Shown here piece after piece: positions 51,684 through 63,352 of a stretch of 64,000 nucleotides of DNA (positions within the stretch are counted from its first letter, which is position 1; every line of letters starts with the position of its first letter). The position numbers and the translations under genes are program-made. The notes beneath the pieces were generated by a model. The model saw nothing but the letters and a program-made list of their open reading frames with translations. It did not search any database and was not told where the DNA came from. This DNA is from Microbacterium oxydans (GTDB lineage: Bacteria > Actinomycetota > Actinomycetes > Actinomycetales > Microbacteriaceae): contig NZ_CP092891.1 of assembly GCF_026559675.1 (NCBI RefSeq), positions 2,728,001 through 2,792,000 of the forward strand, written 5' to 3'.

Positions 51684-53156
51684 TCAGACGTTGATGCCGA
51701 GGGTGGCGGCGGTGGCCTCCGTGGACTTCTCCGCGAGCGCCGCATCCTCGTTGAGCTTCTCGCCGAACGTCGGGATCAGCGCGCGCAGCTCGGACTCCCA
51801 GCCCGGGTACTCCGCCGGGAAGCACTTCTTCAGGAGGTCGAGCATGATCGGGACGGCGGTCGAGGCGCCGGGGGAAGCTCCCAGGAGACCGGCGATCGAT
51901 CCGTCGGCCGAGGCGACGACCTCGGTGCCGAACTGGAGGATGCCACCCTTCTTCGGGTCCTTCTTCATCACCTGAGCACGCTGACCGGCGTCGATGAGCG
52001 TCCAGTCCTCATCCTTCGCGGTGGGCATGAACGTGCGCAGACTGTCGACCTTCTTGGCGTGGTTCTTCAGCAGCTCGCTGACGAGGTACGTGATGAGGTC
52101 GGGGTTCTTCACCGCGACCTGCAGCATCGGCAGCAGGTTGTGCGCGCGCACCTGCGACACGATGTCGAGCATCGAGCCGTTCTTCAGGAACTTCGGGCTG
52201 AACGTGGCGAACGGGCCGAACATGAGCGAGGCCTCGCCGTCGACGACGCGCGTGTCTAGGTGCGGGACGGACATCGGCGGAGCACCGACGGAGGCCTGCG
52301 AGTACACCTTGGCCTTGTGCTGCGAGACGATCTTCGGGTCGGAGGTCTTGAGGAACTGCCCGCCGATCGGGAAGACGCCGTACCCCTTGATCTCGGGGAT
52401 GCCCGACTTCTGCAGCAGCTTGAGCGCCCAGCCGCCGGCGCCGACGAACACGAAGCGCGCACGCACCTCGTTCGGCGTGTGGCCGAGGCTGTTGCGGTAC
52501 TTGACCAGCCAAGTGCCGTCCTTCTGCTTCTTCAGGCTGCGGACCTCGTGGTTGGTGCGCAGCGTGACGCCGGAGTCGGTGAGGTGGTCGAAAAGCTGAT
52601 GGGTCAGGGCGCCGAAGTCGACGTCCGTGCCCGCGGGGACGCGGGTCGCGGCGAACGGCTCGCCCTTGCGGCGCTGCTGCATGAGCAGCGGGGCCCACTT
52701 GTTGATGACGCGGGAGTCCTCGCTGTACTCGATGCCCGCGAACAGCGGCTGCTCCTTGAGCACCTCGTAGCGGTTCTTGAGGTAGGCGACATCCTTCTCG
52801 CCGCGCACGAACGTCATGTGCGGGGTCGCGTTGATGAACGTCGAGGGGACGTCGAGCACGCCCTTGTCCACCAGCGACGACCAGAACTGGCGGCTCTGCT
52901 GGAACTGCTCGTTGATCGACACGGCCTTGGCGGGGTCGAGCGGCGCATCGCCCTGCTGCGGCATGTAGTTCAGCTCGCACAGGGCGGCGTGCCCCGTGCC
53001 CGCGTTGTTCCACGGGTTGGAGCTCTCCTGAGCCACGTCGGAGAGTCGCTCGAAGGCGACGATCTTCCACTCGGGCTGCAGCTCGTGCAGGAGTGTACCC
53101 AGGGTGGCGCTCATGATGCCACCGCCGATCAGGACGACATCGACGTTTTCAGTCAC
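51684..53156 (-). CDS. mqo: Malate:quinone oxidoreductase
   Basis: A 490-residue FAD enzyme that oxidises malate to oxaloacetate and reduces quinone at the inner membrane face. The FAD motif is VVLIGGGIMSATLGTLL (about 7-23), with ESSNPWNNAGTGHAALCELNYMP and the RFVFVGAGGWALKLLQKSG segment. Start is GTG 53156. It is upstream of tdk (9 bases), so co-transcription is likely. It replaces or supplements NAD-malate dehydrogenase. Confidence 0.95.
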   Translation of the reverse strand: MTENVDVVLIGGGIMSATLGTLLHELQPEWKIVAFERLSDVAQESSNPWNNAGTGHAALCELNYMPQQGDAPLDPAKAVSINEQFQQSRQFWSSLVDKGVLDVPSTFINATPHMTFVRGEKDVAYLKNRYEVLKEQPLFAGIEYSEDSRVINKWAPLLMQQRRKGEPFAATRVPAGTDVDFGALTHQLFDHLTDSGVTLRTNHEVRSLKKQKDGTWLVKYRNSLGHTPNEVRARFVFVGAGGWALKLLQKSGIPEIKGYGVFPIGGQFLKTSDPKIVSQHKAKVYSQASVGAPPMSVPHLDTRVVDGEASLMFGPFATFSPKFLKNGSMLDIVSQVRAHNLLPMLQVAVKNPDLITYLVSELLKNHAKKVDSLRTFMPTAKDEDWTLIDAGQRAQVMKKDPKKGGILQFGTEVVASADGSIAGLLGASPGASTAVPIMLDLLKKCFPAEYPGWESELRALIPTFGEKLNEDAALAEKSTEATAATLGINV

Positions 53157-53176
53157 CGAACCAGTCTAGTTCGCGG

Positions 53177-53207
53177 GCACGCCGTCGCAGACCATGCGAC
53201 GGCGTGC
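53177..53207 (-). terminator. Hairpin terminator after asd
   Basis: A perfect 13-base inverted repeat (53177-53189 with 53195-53207) with a 5-base loop, 14 bases after the asd stop on the minus strand and before mqo. Confidence 0.8.
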
Positions 53208-53220
53208 GCGGATGCGGGTC

Positions 53221-54390
<1,170 letters not shown>

Positions 54391-54471
54391 CTACCGTGGT
54401 GCGACGGGGAGCCGCCGCGAGGTTCCGCACTCCTGCCCACACGGCAGGAAAGCGCAGAGGATTGGCCGAGA

Positions 54472-55752
<1,281 letters not shown>

Positions 55753-55855
55753 GATCACTCCCTGGGATGTCGGGCGGATCCGCCCACGCTCATTCTACGA
55801 TCGGCGCGTATGCTCCGTTGCGCATGTGTCGGGGGGGGGTGGTGCGCGGGCGGAT

Positions 55856-55945
55856 CGCCGAGTGCACGGGACCTCGACGAGTGCACGACACGTTCGCGCG
55901 GATTGGCCGTGCGCTCGACAGCAAGCCGTGCACTCGGTGAAGAGG
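55856..55945. repeat. Palindromic repeat unit A upstream of lysC
   Basis: CGAGTGCACG appears twice in the left half (from about 55859 and 55877), and CGTGCGCTCG and CGTGCACTCGG in the right half, so the halves can pair. Unit B at 55996 has the same order with about 75 percent identity by eye. It lies in the gap between lysC and the EamA gene. No protein frame is credible. Confidence 0.7.
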
Positions 55946-55995
55946 CGCGGGGGCGGGGTGCGCGCAGGGCGCGGTGCGCGGGGCGCGGGCGGGAG

Positions 55996-56085
55996 CGCCG
56001 AGTACACGCGAACTCGCCGAGTGCACGGGAACTTCACGCGGAGAAGCCGTGCACTCGACGAGAAGCCGTGCACTCGGCGAAAAGG
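55996..56085. repeat. Palindromic repeat unit B upstream of lysC
   Basis: Same design as unit A: CGAGTACACG, CGAGTGCACG, then CGTGCACTCG and CGTGCACTCGG. The right part, GAGAAGCCGTGCACTCGACG, is followed by a second AGAAGCCGTGCACTCGG. The remainder of the 360-base gap 55753-56112 is G-rich spacer with a run of nine G at 55831-55839. Confidence 0.7.
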
Positions 56086-56132
56086 CGGGCGGGGCGGGGC
56101 GGGGCGGGCGGGTCAGAGGGAGGGAGGGAGGG
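56084..56132 (+). repeat. G-rich tract with quadruplex potential
   Basis: Eleven runs of three or more G, separated by single bases (GGGGCGGGGC units, then GAGGGAGGGAGGGAGGG), on the plus strand. It overlaps the EamA stop (56113-56115) and its last codons. Potential four-stranded structure or slippage site; no protein is affected except the EamA C-terminus. Confidence 0.7.
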
Positions 56133-57030
56133 CCTGGGGAGAGACCGGGCGGAGCCGGCCGCCCGTCGCGGCGAACCAGCATCCGACGATGATCAGCGGG
56201 AAGCCGAGCAGCAGGCCGGGGGTCAGCGGCTCCGCGAGCACGATCGCCCCGAGGATGATCGCGACCACCGGGTTCACGTAGGTGAACAGCGGGGCGCGCA
56301 CCGGGCCGACCTCGCGGATGAGGGCGAAGAACGCGAGGAACGCCACCGCGGTGCAGATCACGGCGAGGGCGAGCAGAGCGCCGAGCGACGGCAGCGTGGG
56401 GACCTCGTGCTGCGTCAGCAGACCGATGGGGAGGTAGAAGATCCCGATCATCAGCAGCGAGAGCGTGATCGTGCCGAGCGACGGCACATCGTTCAGCTTG
56501 CGCGCGACGATGAACGGCGCGGTCGCATAGAGGACGGCGACCAGGAGCACCTCCCCCGCCGCGAGCAGGCTCACCTCGCCGCCGAAGAGTCCGGGCCCCG
56601 CGACCACGACCGCGACGCCGATGAAGCCGACGAGGAGTCCGATGCCCCGGGCGGGACGGAGCACGCCGCGGTCACCGCCGCCGAGGGCGATCAGCGCCGC
56701 GAACAGCGGCACCGTGGCGACGAGCAGCCCGGTCATGCCGGAGGGCAGCGTCATCTCGGCGTGGCCGAGCAGCAGGAACGGACCGGCCATCTCGACCGCA
56801 CCGAAGGCGAGCACCCACGGCCAGTGCTTCAGCGCCGCACGCAGCGCTCCGCTCCGGATGGCGAACGGCAGCAGCAGCAGCGCCGCGATGAGGGTGCGCC
56901 CTGCCACGATCGCGGGCGGCGAGATGGATTCGACCGCGACGCTGATGAACAGATACGGCACGCCCCACAGCAGCGCCATGGCTCCGAAGAGCAACCAGCC
57001 GCGACGCGAGAAGCCGCCGCTCGCGTTCAC
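56113..57030 (-). CDS. EamA/DMT-family membrane transporter
   Basis: 305 residues with ten predicted helices in two EamA repeats. Examples: [22 protein letters not shown] (helix 1) and [23 protein letters not shown] in the second repeat. Such carriers usually export amino acids or metabolites; the substrate is unknown. The GTG start at 57030 overlaps the recR stop. Its C-terminal codons lie in the G-rich tract. Function in this operon is unexplained. Confidence 0.85.
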   Translation of the reverse strand: MNASGGFSRRGWLLFGAMALLWGVPYLFISVAVESISPPAIVAGRTLIAALLLLPFAIRSGALRAALKHWPWVLAFGAVEMAGPFLLLGHAEMTLPSGMTGLLVATVPLFAALIALGGGDRGVLRPARGIGLLVGFIGVAVVVAGPGLFGGEVSLLAAGEVLLVAVLYATAPFIVARKLNDVPSLGTITLSLLMIGIFYLPIGLLTQHEVPTLPSLGALLALAVICTAVAFLAFFALIREVGPVRAPLFTYVNPVVAIILGAIVLAEPLTPGLLLGFPLIIVGCWFAATGGRLRPVSPQALPPSL

Positions 57031-57620
57031 AGGATGCGCCGGCCCTCGAAGGCGCGACCGAGGGTGACCTCGTCGGCGTATTCGAGGTCGCCGCCGACGG
57101 GCAGCCCGGAGGCGAGCCGGGACACCGTGATCTGCATGGTCGTGAGCAGCCTGCTGAGGTAGCTGGCCGTCGCCTCGCCCTCGAGGTTGGGGTTGGTGGC
57201 GAGGATGACCTCCTGCACCGTGCCGTCGGCGAGACGCGTCATGAGCTGGGCGATGCGGAGATCGTCCGGCCCGATGCCCGCGATCGGGCTGATGGCGCCG
57301 CCGAGCACGTGGTAGAGCCCGCGGAACTCCCTCGTGCGCTCGATGGCAGCGACGTCCTTCGCATCCTCGACCACGCAGATCAAGGCCTGGCTGCGGCGCG
57401 GATCGCGGCAGATGGCGCACCGCTCCTGCTCGGCCACGTTGCCGCAGATCTCGCAGAACCGCACGCGGGTGCGGATCTCGCCGAGCAGTTCGGCGAGACG
57501 CGCGACGTCGAACGTCGGCGTCTGCAGGATGTGGAACGCGATCCGCTGGGCGGACTTCGGGCCGATGCCGGGGAGCCGACCGAACTCGTCGATCAGCTCC
57601 TGAACGATGCCGTCGTACAT
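57027..57620 (-). CDS. recR: Recombination mediator RecR
   Basis: A 197-residue RecFOR-pathway protein that loads RecA on gaps. Helix-hairpin-helix region [18 protein letters not shown], zinc finger [18 protein letters not shown] (about 57-74) and Toprim segment [18 protein letters not shown]. It overlaps dnaX (TGATG) and EamA (GTGA). The dnaX-recR pair is widely conserved. Confidence 0.96.
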   Translation of the reverse strand: MYDGIVQELIDEFGRLPGIGPKSAQRIAFHILQTPTFDVARLAELLGEIRTRVRFCEICGNVAEQERCAICRDPRRSQALICVVEDAKDVAAIERTREFRGLYHVLGGAISPIAGIGPDDLRIAQLMTRLADGTVQEVILATNPNLEGEATASYLSRLLTTMQITVSRLASGLPVGGDLEYADEVTLGRAFEGRRIL

Positions 57621-59911
57621 CAGTTGAACCTCGTCGGGGGCTCGTAGGGCTCTTCGCGAAGGAACGTCGCGCCGAGCACCTGGCGGATCACGGCCTCACC
57701 GTAGCGCTGCACTCCCCCGACCGTGGGGGCGCGCTCGATGACGACCGGCGCGGCGGCCGCCGCGCGCTGCTGCGCCTGCGGTGCCGGTCGCGCGGCGCGC
57801 TCGGGCGGGGCCTGACGGGACACGGGCGGCTCGTACGACGGATCGTAGGGCGGCTCCTCGTCGTACGCGGGTGCCTCGTCGTCGCCGGGCAGCGGCGGCT
57901 CGTCACGATCGACCGCACCGTCGGACGGCGGCACCGGGGCGGACGCCGCGGCCTCGACCTCTTCGGGTTCGTCGTCGACCGGGAGCGGTGCCGAGGGGGC
58001 GGGCGGACTGCCCTGCGGCTCCTCCCGTGTCGTGGGGATCGGCGCCACGGCCCATTCCGTCACCGCGGAGGCGGCGGCACCATGGACCTGCGGACGGGAG
58101 GGCCTCGCTGACGCAGGCTCCGATGCGGGAGCGGAGTCGGCGGGCGCCGAGGGCCCGGATGCTGCGGGCTGTCGCGGCGCACCGCCGGCGGGCATGGGCG
58201 CGGGCAGGTACTTCACCCGGACGCCGAGTTCCTGCTCGATCGCGGAGCGCAGGTGGTCGGACGGGCCGGACCCCGGGGTCGTTCCCTTGAACTTCGCGAC
58301 GTCGTGCTGGCTCGTGAATCCGAGCGTCAGGACCTCGGTGTCGGTCACGTAGGCCAGCGGCTGCACGGCCGTGGCGAGCAGCCAGGAGGTGCGGCTGATG
58401 TCCTCGAGCCGGGTGAGCACGGCGGGCCAGGACGAGCGGATGCGCTCGAACGTGACCGGCCCCTGCGGGGCGGCCGGCTCTGCGGGTTCAGCAGCGGGCT
58501 CTGCAGCGGCGGGTTCTGCGGAGACGGGTTCTGCGCGCGTGGGCTCCGGCGCGGCGGGCTCCGGAGCGGTGCTGACACCCGCAGCCGGCTCGGCGACCGT
58601 GCTCTGCTCGACGGGTGCGGAAGCCGTAGGCACCGCAGCTGCAGGAGCAGGCGCGGCGGGAGCAGGCGCGGCGGGAGCAGGCGTCGCGGGCGCCGGAGCC
58701 GACACGGTCGGGGCGGGCGCGACCGGTGCGGAGGCGCGCGCCGGAGCGGCGGCGCGCTCGGCCGCGGGTACCGGCACGGCCGGTGCGGCATCGGTCGCGC
58801 CGGCGAGCACGCGGGCCACCATGAGCTCGAGGTGCAGGCGCGGCGATGTCGCGCCCGACATGTCGTCGAGGGCGGCGCTGACCACATCGGCCGTGCGCGA
58901 GAGTCGCGCCGAGCCGAAGGCCGTGGCTTGGGCGCGCATGCGCTCCAGGTCGTCTTCGGCGATCCCGCGCAGCACCGCCGAGGCACCGGCGCCGACGGCG
59001 GCGATCACGATGAGGTCGCGCAGACGCTCGAGCAGGTCGTCGACGAAGCGGCGCGGGTCCTGACCGGTCTGCACCACGCGGTCGATCGCGGGGAAGGCGG
59101 CTGCCGCGTCTCCCGCGGCGAGCGCATCGACGATCTCGTCGAGGAGAGCCGCGTGCGTGTACCCGAGCAGGGACACGGCGCGGGCGTAGCCGACCGTGAC
59201 CGTCTCGGAGCCGGCGGGCGCGTCGGATCCGGCGATCAGCTGGTCGAGCAGCGACAGCGTGTCTCGCGGGGAGCCACCGCCGGCGCGGACGACGAGCGGG
59301 AGCACGCCCTGCTCGACGATCACGCCCTCCTCGGCGCACAGCTTGGCGACGTACTCGAGCATCGCGGCGGGCGGCACGAGCCGGAACGGGTAGTGGTGCG
59401 TGCGCGAGCGGATCGTGCCGAGGACCTTCTCGGGCTCGGTGGTCGCGAAGATGAACTTGACGTGCTCCGGCGGCTCTTCGACGAGCTTGAGCAGCGCGTT
59501 GAAGCCCTGCGGCGTCACCATGTGCGCCTCGTCGAGGATGAAGATCTTGTACCGGTCGCGGCTGGGGGCGAACGTCGCCCGCTCGCGCAGGTCGCGCGCG
59601 TCGTCGACGCCGTTGTGGCTCGCCGCGTCGATCTCGACCACGTCGAGCGAGCCGCCACCCGCGCGCGAGAGCTCGACGCAGCTCGGGCAGACGCCGCAGG
59701 GCACGTCGGTCGGTCCCTCGGCGCAGTTCAGGCAGCGCGCCAGGATGCGCGCGGACGTGGTCTTCCCGCACCCGCGAGGACCGGAGAACAGGTAGGCGTG
59801 GCCGACCCGGTCTCCGCGCAGCGCCGTCATGAGCGGATCGGTCACCTGGGACTGCCCGATCATCTCGCCGAACGTCTCGGGTCGGTAGCGGCGGTAGAGG
59901 GCTGTGGTCAC
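57620..59911 (-). CDS. dnaX: DNA polymerase III gamma/tau subunit
   Basis: A 763-residue clamp loader. Walker [20 protein letters not shown], zinc module [19 protein letters not shown], Walker [23 protein letters not shown] region RSRTHHYPF. Between about 370 and 470 a low-complexity Ala/Pro/Val/Glu linker ([12 protein letters not shown] type) leads to a tau-like C-terminal domain ([20 protein letters not shown]). No A-rich slippery heptamer was noticed, so a short gamma by frameshift is not supported. recR is downstream. Confidence 0.95.
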   Translation of the reverse strand: MTTALYRRYRPETFGEMIGQSQVTDPLMTALRGDRVGHAYLFSGPRGCGKTTSARILARCLNCAEGPTDVPCGVCPSCVELSRAGGGSLDVVEIDAASHNGVDDARDLRERATFAPSRDRYKIFILDEAHMVTPQGFNALLKLVEEPPEHVKFIFATTEPEKVLGTIRSRTHHYPFRLVPPAAMLEYVAKLCAEEGVIVEQGVLPLVVRAGGGSPRDTLSLLDQLIAGSDAPAGSETVTVGYARAVSLLGYTHAALLDEIVDALAAGDAAAAFPAIDRVVQTGQDPRRFVDDLLERLRDLIVIAAVGAGASAVLRGIAEDDLERMRAQATAFGSARLSRTADVVSAALDDMSGATSPRLHLELMVARVLAGATDAAPAVPVPAAERAAAPARASAPVAPAPTVSAPAPATPAPAAPAPAAPAPAAAVPTASAPVEQSTVAEPAAGVSTAPEPAAPEPTRAEPVSAEPAAAEPAAEPAEPAAPQGPVTFERIRSSWPAVLTRLEDISRTSWLLATAVQPLAYVTDTEVLTLGFTSQHDVAKFKGTTPGSGPSDHLRSAIEQELGVRVKYLPAPMPAGGAPRQPAASGPSAPADSAPASEPASARPSRPQVHGAAASAVTEWAVAPIPTTREEPQGSPPAPSAPLPVDDEPEEVEAAASAPVPPSDGAVDRDEPPLPGDDEAPAYDEEPPYDPSYEPPVSRQAPPERAARPAPQAQQRAAAAAPVVIERAPTVGGVQRYGEAVIRQVLGATFLREEPYEPPTRFN

Positions 59912-59956
59912 CTCACCAGCCTACGGCGTGCCACCGACCTTCGGCGGGCCCGAGCG

Positions 59957-62464
59957 TCAGTCGAGGGTCTCGATCACCGGGATCGTCGTCGTGATCACCG
60001 GGACGGAGGCGGACATCCGCGTTCCGTCCTCGCGGCGGGCGTCGGCGAACTGGCGCAGCGTCGGGCGCCCGGGGATCAGGGGGCCCTGATCGGCGAGCGG
60101 CACGACGACCTCGTCGTCAGTGGTGGCGATGTACGCGGTCTCGCGCACGCTGAACGGGACCGGGGGTCCGCTGCGCACCTGCACGCGCAGCTCCTCCTTC
60201 GTGACCGTCACGTACAGATCGGACCCCTGCCACTGCAGCGGGAACGACAGCGACGGCCAGGCCGAGGGCAGACGCGGGTCGAAGCTGAGATCGCCCGCGT
60301 AGTCGCGCATGCCGCCGAAGCCGCACACCAGAGCGGTCCACACGCCGCCGGCAGACGCGACGTGCACGCCGTCGGCCGCGTTGTGGTGCAGATCGTGCAG
60401 GTCGACGAACAGCGACTGCTCGAAGTACTTCTGCGCGAGGTCCTGGTACCCCACCTCGGCGGCGAGGATCGACTGCACGACCGCCGACAGCGTCGAGTCG
60501 CCGGTGGTCAGCGGGTCGTAGTAGTCGAAGTCGGCCTTCTTCTCCTCCGGGGTGAAGTGATTGCCCTGGAGGAACAGCGCGAGTACGACGTCGGCCTGCT
60601 TGAGCACCTGGAACCGGTAGATCACCAGCGGGTGGAAGTGCAGCAGCAGCGGTCGCTGCTCGGCCGGGGTGTTCGCGAGATCCCAGACCTCGCGCTCCAG
60701 GAAGAGCGAATCCTGAGGGTGGATGCCGAGGCCCTCGCTGTACGGGATGTACATCGCCTCCGCCGCCCGATCCCACGCCTCGGCCTCGCCGGGGCCGAGG
60801 CCCGTGCGGTCGACCAGCTTGACGTAGTCGTCGGGGTAGCTCTCCTTGATCTCGCGCACGATCTTCGCCGCGTAGCGGAGGTTGTAGCGCGCCATGACGT
60901 TCGTGTAGAGGTTGTCGTTCACGACCGTCGTGTACTCGTCCGGCCCCGTCACACCGTGGATGTGGAAGGTCTCGATCCCGTCGCCGGCACCCGTCTCCCC
61001 GACGAGGCGCGCGGCGCGCCAGAACCCGAGGGTCGCCCACAGCCGCGCGGTCTCGATCGCGATGTCGGCACCCTCGCGCCGCAGGAACTCCTCGTCCCCC
61101 GTCGCCCGGACGTACTTGCCCAGCGCGAAGCTGATGTCGGCGTTGATGTGGTACTGCGCGGTCCCGGCCGCGTAGTACGCCGAGGCCTCCTCGCCGTTGA
61201 TCGAGCGCCAGGGGAAGAGCGCCCCGGCCTCGTTGAGCTGTGCGGCGCGGCGACGCGCGGCGGGCAGCATCTTCACCCGCGCCCGCAGCGCGTTGTACGC
61301 CCACCGCGGCGTCGTGTAGGTCAGGAACGGGAGCACGTAGATCTCGGTGTCCCAGAAGTAGTGGCCGCTGTAGCCGGAACCGGAGACGCCCTTGGCCGGG
61401 ACTCCTGCGCCGTCGGCGCGCGCCGAGGCCTGCGCGAGTTGGAACAGGCACCAGCGCGTGGCCTGCTGCAGGTCGTCGCGCTCGCCGATCCGCACATCGC
61501 TGCGCTCCCAGAACGCGTCGAGCCACTCCCGCTGACGCAGGAACACGGTCTCGACGCCCTCCTGCGCGGCGCGGTCGAGCGACCGGCGGCAGCGGTCGAC
61601 GAGCTCGCGCGGCGGCACGCCGCGCGAGGTGTGATAGCTCACGAGCTTCGTGACCGTGATCGGCACCCCGGCCTTCGCCTGCACGCGGAACACGTTCTTC
61701 GCGATGTCCGGCTCCACGAGGGTGCGGGCGTTGTACTCGTTCTCGGTCTCGACGATGTGATCGGCGACCACGGCGACCGTCATACCCGAGTCGGCGACGC
61801 GGTACGACAGCGCGGAGCGCATGCCGTCCTGCCAGTGCTCGGCCGGTTCCAGGACGCGGTCGGCGATCTTCTCGGCCTTCCGGGGGTCGAAGGCGGCGGC
61901 CTTCGTCCCGATCGGGGTGCCGGCGTAGACGCCCGCGCCGTCCTGACGGTTGAGCAGCTGGCAGCTGATCGTGACCGGGGCGTCGGCATTCTCCACCACG
62001 ACCTCGAGGCGGAGGACCGCGAGATGGCGCTCCTCGAAGCTCACGATGCGCTCATCGCGCATGCGCACGCGCTTGCCGGACGGGGTCTCCCACACGACGT
62101 GGCGCTCCAGCACACCCGTGCGCAGGTCGAGCGTGCGCCGGTACTCGCGGATGTCGGCGTCATCGAGCGAGATGGGCTCGTCGTCGACGTAGACGCGCAT
62201 GACCTTCGCGTCCGGAGCGTTGACGATGGTCTGCCCGACCTCGGCGAACCCGTAGGCCTGCTCGGCGTGGCGGATCGGCCAGGTCTCGTGCAGCCCGTTG
62301 ATGAAGGTGCCGTGCTCCTGCGCGCCGCGACCCTCGATGTGGTTGCCGCGCAGGCCCAGGTAGCCGTTGCCGACGGAGAACAGCGTCTCGCCGACGCCCT
62401 CCTCCGAGTAGTGCGTGTCGATCAGGCGCCACGGGTCGACGGGGAAACGGTCGCGGTCGATCAC
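59957..62464 (-). CDS. GH65 disaccharide phosphorylase (kojibiose/maltose/trehalose type)
   Basis: 835 residues. Glycoside hydrolase family 65 core: GYSGHYFWDTEIYVLPFLTY, then GALFPWRSINGEEASAYYAAG, and catalytic acid Glu at about 510 in GVTGPDEYTTVVNDNLYTN. The beta-sandwich N-terminal domain has LFSVGNGYLGLRGNH. It cleaves a glucose disaccharide with phosphate to glucose and beta-glucose 1-phosphate. GTG 62464 with GGAGGGAG upstream overlaps the stop of the HAD gene, so the pair is co-translated. Exact disaccharide unknown. Confidence 0.9.
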   Translation of the reverse strand: MIDRDRFPVDPWRLIDTHYSEEGVGETLFSVGNGYLGLRGNHIEGRGAQEHGTFINGLHETWPIRHAEQAYGFAEVGQTIVNAPDAKVMRVYVDDEPISLDDADIREYRRTLDLRTGVLERHVVWETPSGKRVRMRDERIVSFEERHLAVLRLEVVVENADAPVTISCQLLNRQDGAGVYAGTPIGTKAAAFDPRKAEKIADRVLEPAEHWQDGMRSALSYRVADSGMTVAVVADHIVETENEYNARTLVEPDIAKNVFRVQAKAGVPITVTKLVSYHTSRGVPPRELVDRCRRSLDRAAQEGVETVFLRQREWLDAFWERSDVRIGERDDLQQATRWCLFQLAQASARADGAGVPAKGVSGSGYSGHYFWDTEIYVLPFLTYTTPRWAYNALRARVKMLPAARRRAAQLNEAGALFPWRSINGEEASAYYAAGTAQYHINADISFALGKYVRATGDEEFLRREGADIAIETARLWATLGFWRAARLVGETGAGDGIETFHIHGVTGPDEYTTVVNDNLYTNVMARYNLRYAAKIVREIKESYPDDYVKLVDRTGLGPGEAEAWDRAAEAMYIPYSEGLGIHPQDSLFLEREVWDLANTPAEQRPLLLHFHPLVIYRFQVLKQADVVLALFLQGNHFTPEEKKADFDYYDPLTTGDSTLSAVVQSILAAEVGYQDLAQKYFEQSLFVDLHDLHHNAADGVHVASAGGVWTALVCGFGGMRDYAGDLSFDPRLPSAWPSLSFPLQWQGSDLYVTVTKEELRVQVRSGPPVPFSVRETAYIATTDDEVVVPLADQGPLIPGRPTLRQFADARREDGTRMSASVPVITTTIPVIETLD

Positions 62465-63252
62465 TTCGACTCCCTCCGGTCGCTCAGTACGTCGCATGCG
62501 GTCTCCGGGGTGTCGGTGCGGGAAGGAGGAAGGAAGACGGCGAGGTCGTCGACCACGACGGTCGCGCCGGCGGCACGCAGGGCGTCGGCACCCGTGCCAC
62601 GGTCGACGCCCACCACGGTCGCATAACCGGCGGCGGCGGCGGATGCGGCGCCGGAGGTGGCGTCCTCCACGGCGACGGACCGCGCGGGGTCCACCCCGAG
62701 GGCGACGGCACCGGCGGCGAACATGTCGGCGGCGGGCTTGGAGGCGAGACCGTCGCGCTCGGCCACGACGCCGTCCACCACGATCCGGAAGTACGAGCGG
62801 ATGCCGGCGGCGCCCAGCACCTCTTCGGCGTTCTTGGAGCTCGAGACCACGCCGAGCGGGATGCCGGCGGCATGCAGGCTCTCGACCAGGGCGAGCGATC
62901 CGGGATACGGCGCGATGCCCGTCCCGCGGAGCGAGGCGGCGAACGCGGCGTTCTTGCGGTTGCCGATGCCGCAGATGGTCTCGGCGGACGGGTCGTCGTC
63001 GACCTCGCCCCAGGGCACCTCGACGTTGCGGCTGCGCAGCAGGCTCGCGACGCCGTCGTAGCGCTTCTTGCCGTCGACGTAGTCGTAGTAGTCCGCGTCG
63101 GTGTACGGCGGAGTGATGTCCCAGCGGGCGAAGACGTCGTCGAACACGGTCTTCCAGGCGCGCATGTGCACCTCGGCGGTCGGTGTGAGCACGCCGTCGA
63201 GGTCGAAGAGCACGCCGTCGGCGTGGAACAGGTCGGGCAGTGCTTCTGGCAC
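62461..63252 (-). CDS. Beta-phosphoglucomutase-like HAD enzyme
   Basis: 263 residues starting at GTG 63252, with GGAGG before it. HAD motif I is LFDLDGVLTPTAEVHMRAW (about 15-33), with helical cap; motif II VVSSSKNAEEVL and motif IV VAVEDATSGAASAAAAG. It should convert beta-glucose 1-phosphate from the phosphorylase to glucose 6-phosphate. Overlap with the GH65 gene supports this pathway. Confidence 0.88.
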   Translation of the reverse strand: MPEALPDLFHADGVLFDLDGVLTPTAEVHMRAWKTVFDDVFARWDITPPYTDADYYDYVDGKKRYDGVASLLRSRNVEVPWGEVDDDPSAETICGIGNRKNAAFAASLRGTGIAPYPGSLALVESLHAAGIPLGVVSSSKNAEEVLGAAGIRSYFRIVVDGVVAERDGLASKPAADMFAAGAVALGVDPARSVAVEDATSGAASAAAAGYATVVGVDRGTGADALRAAGATVVVDDLAVFLPPSRTDTPETACDVLSDRRESK

Positions 63253-63352
63253 AGTGCCTCCAGGAGAAGGTCGATCGTCGGGCCGGCACCTCTCCGTGCC
63301 ACTGTGCAAGCGTAATGCGATGCCGCGCCGGCGGGTAACCCCCGCGGGTGGA

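Noticed and set aside
55795..56182. Short open frames across the lysC upstream gap
   Set aside because: They follow the palindromic repeats, have no ribosome site and no domain; the repeats explain the open frame.
57620..59911. Programmed frameshift in dnaX
   Set aside because: No A-rich slippery heptamer was noticed; a single tau-like product is the simplest reading.
59912..59956. Possible small SRP RNA gene beside dnaX
   Set aside because: The gap is only 45 bases and lacks the conserved SRP loop; no such RNA is present here.
58253..62626. A 1457-codon open frame on the plus strand opposite dnaX and the GH65 gene
   Set aside because: Arg/Ala/Gly/Val-rich, no motif; an expected by-product of very high GC opposite two well-identified genes.
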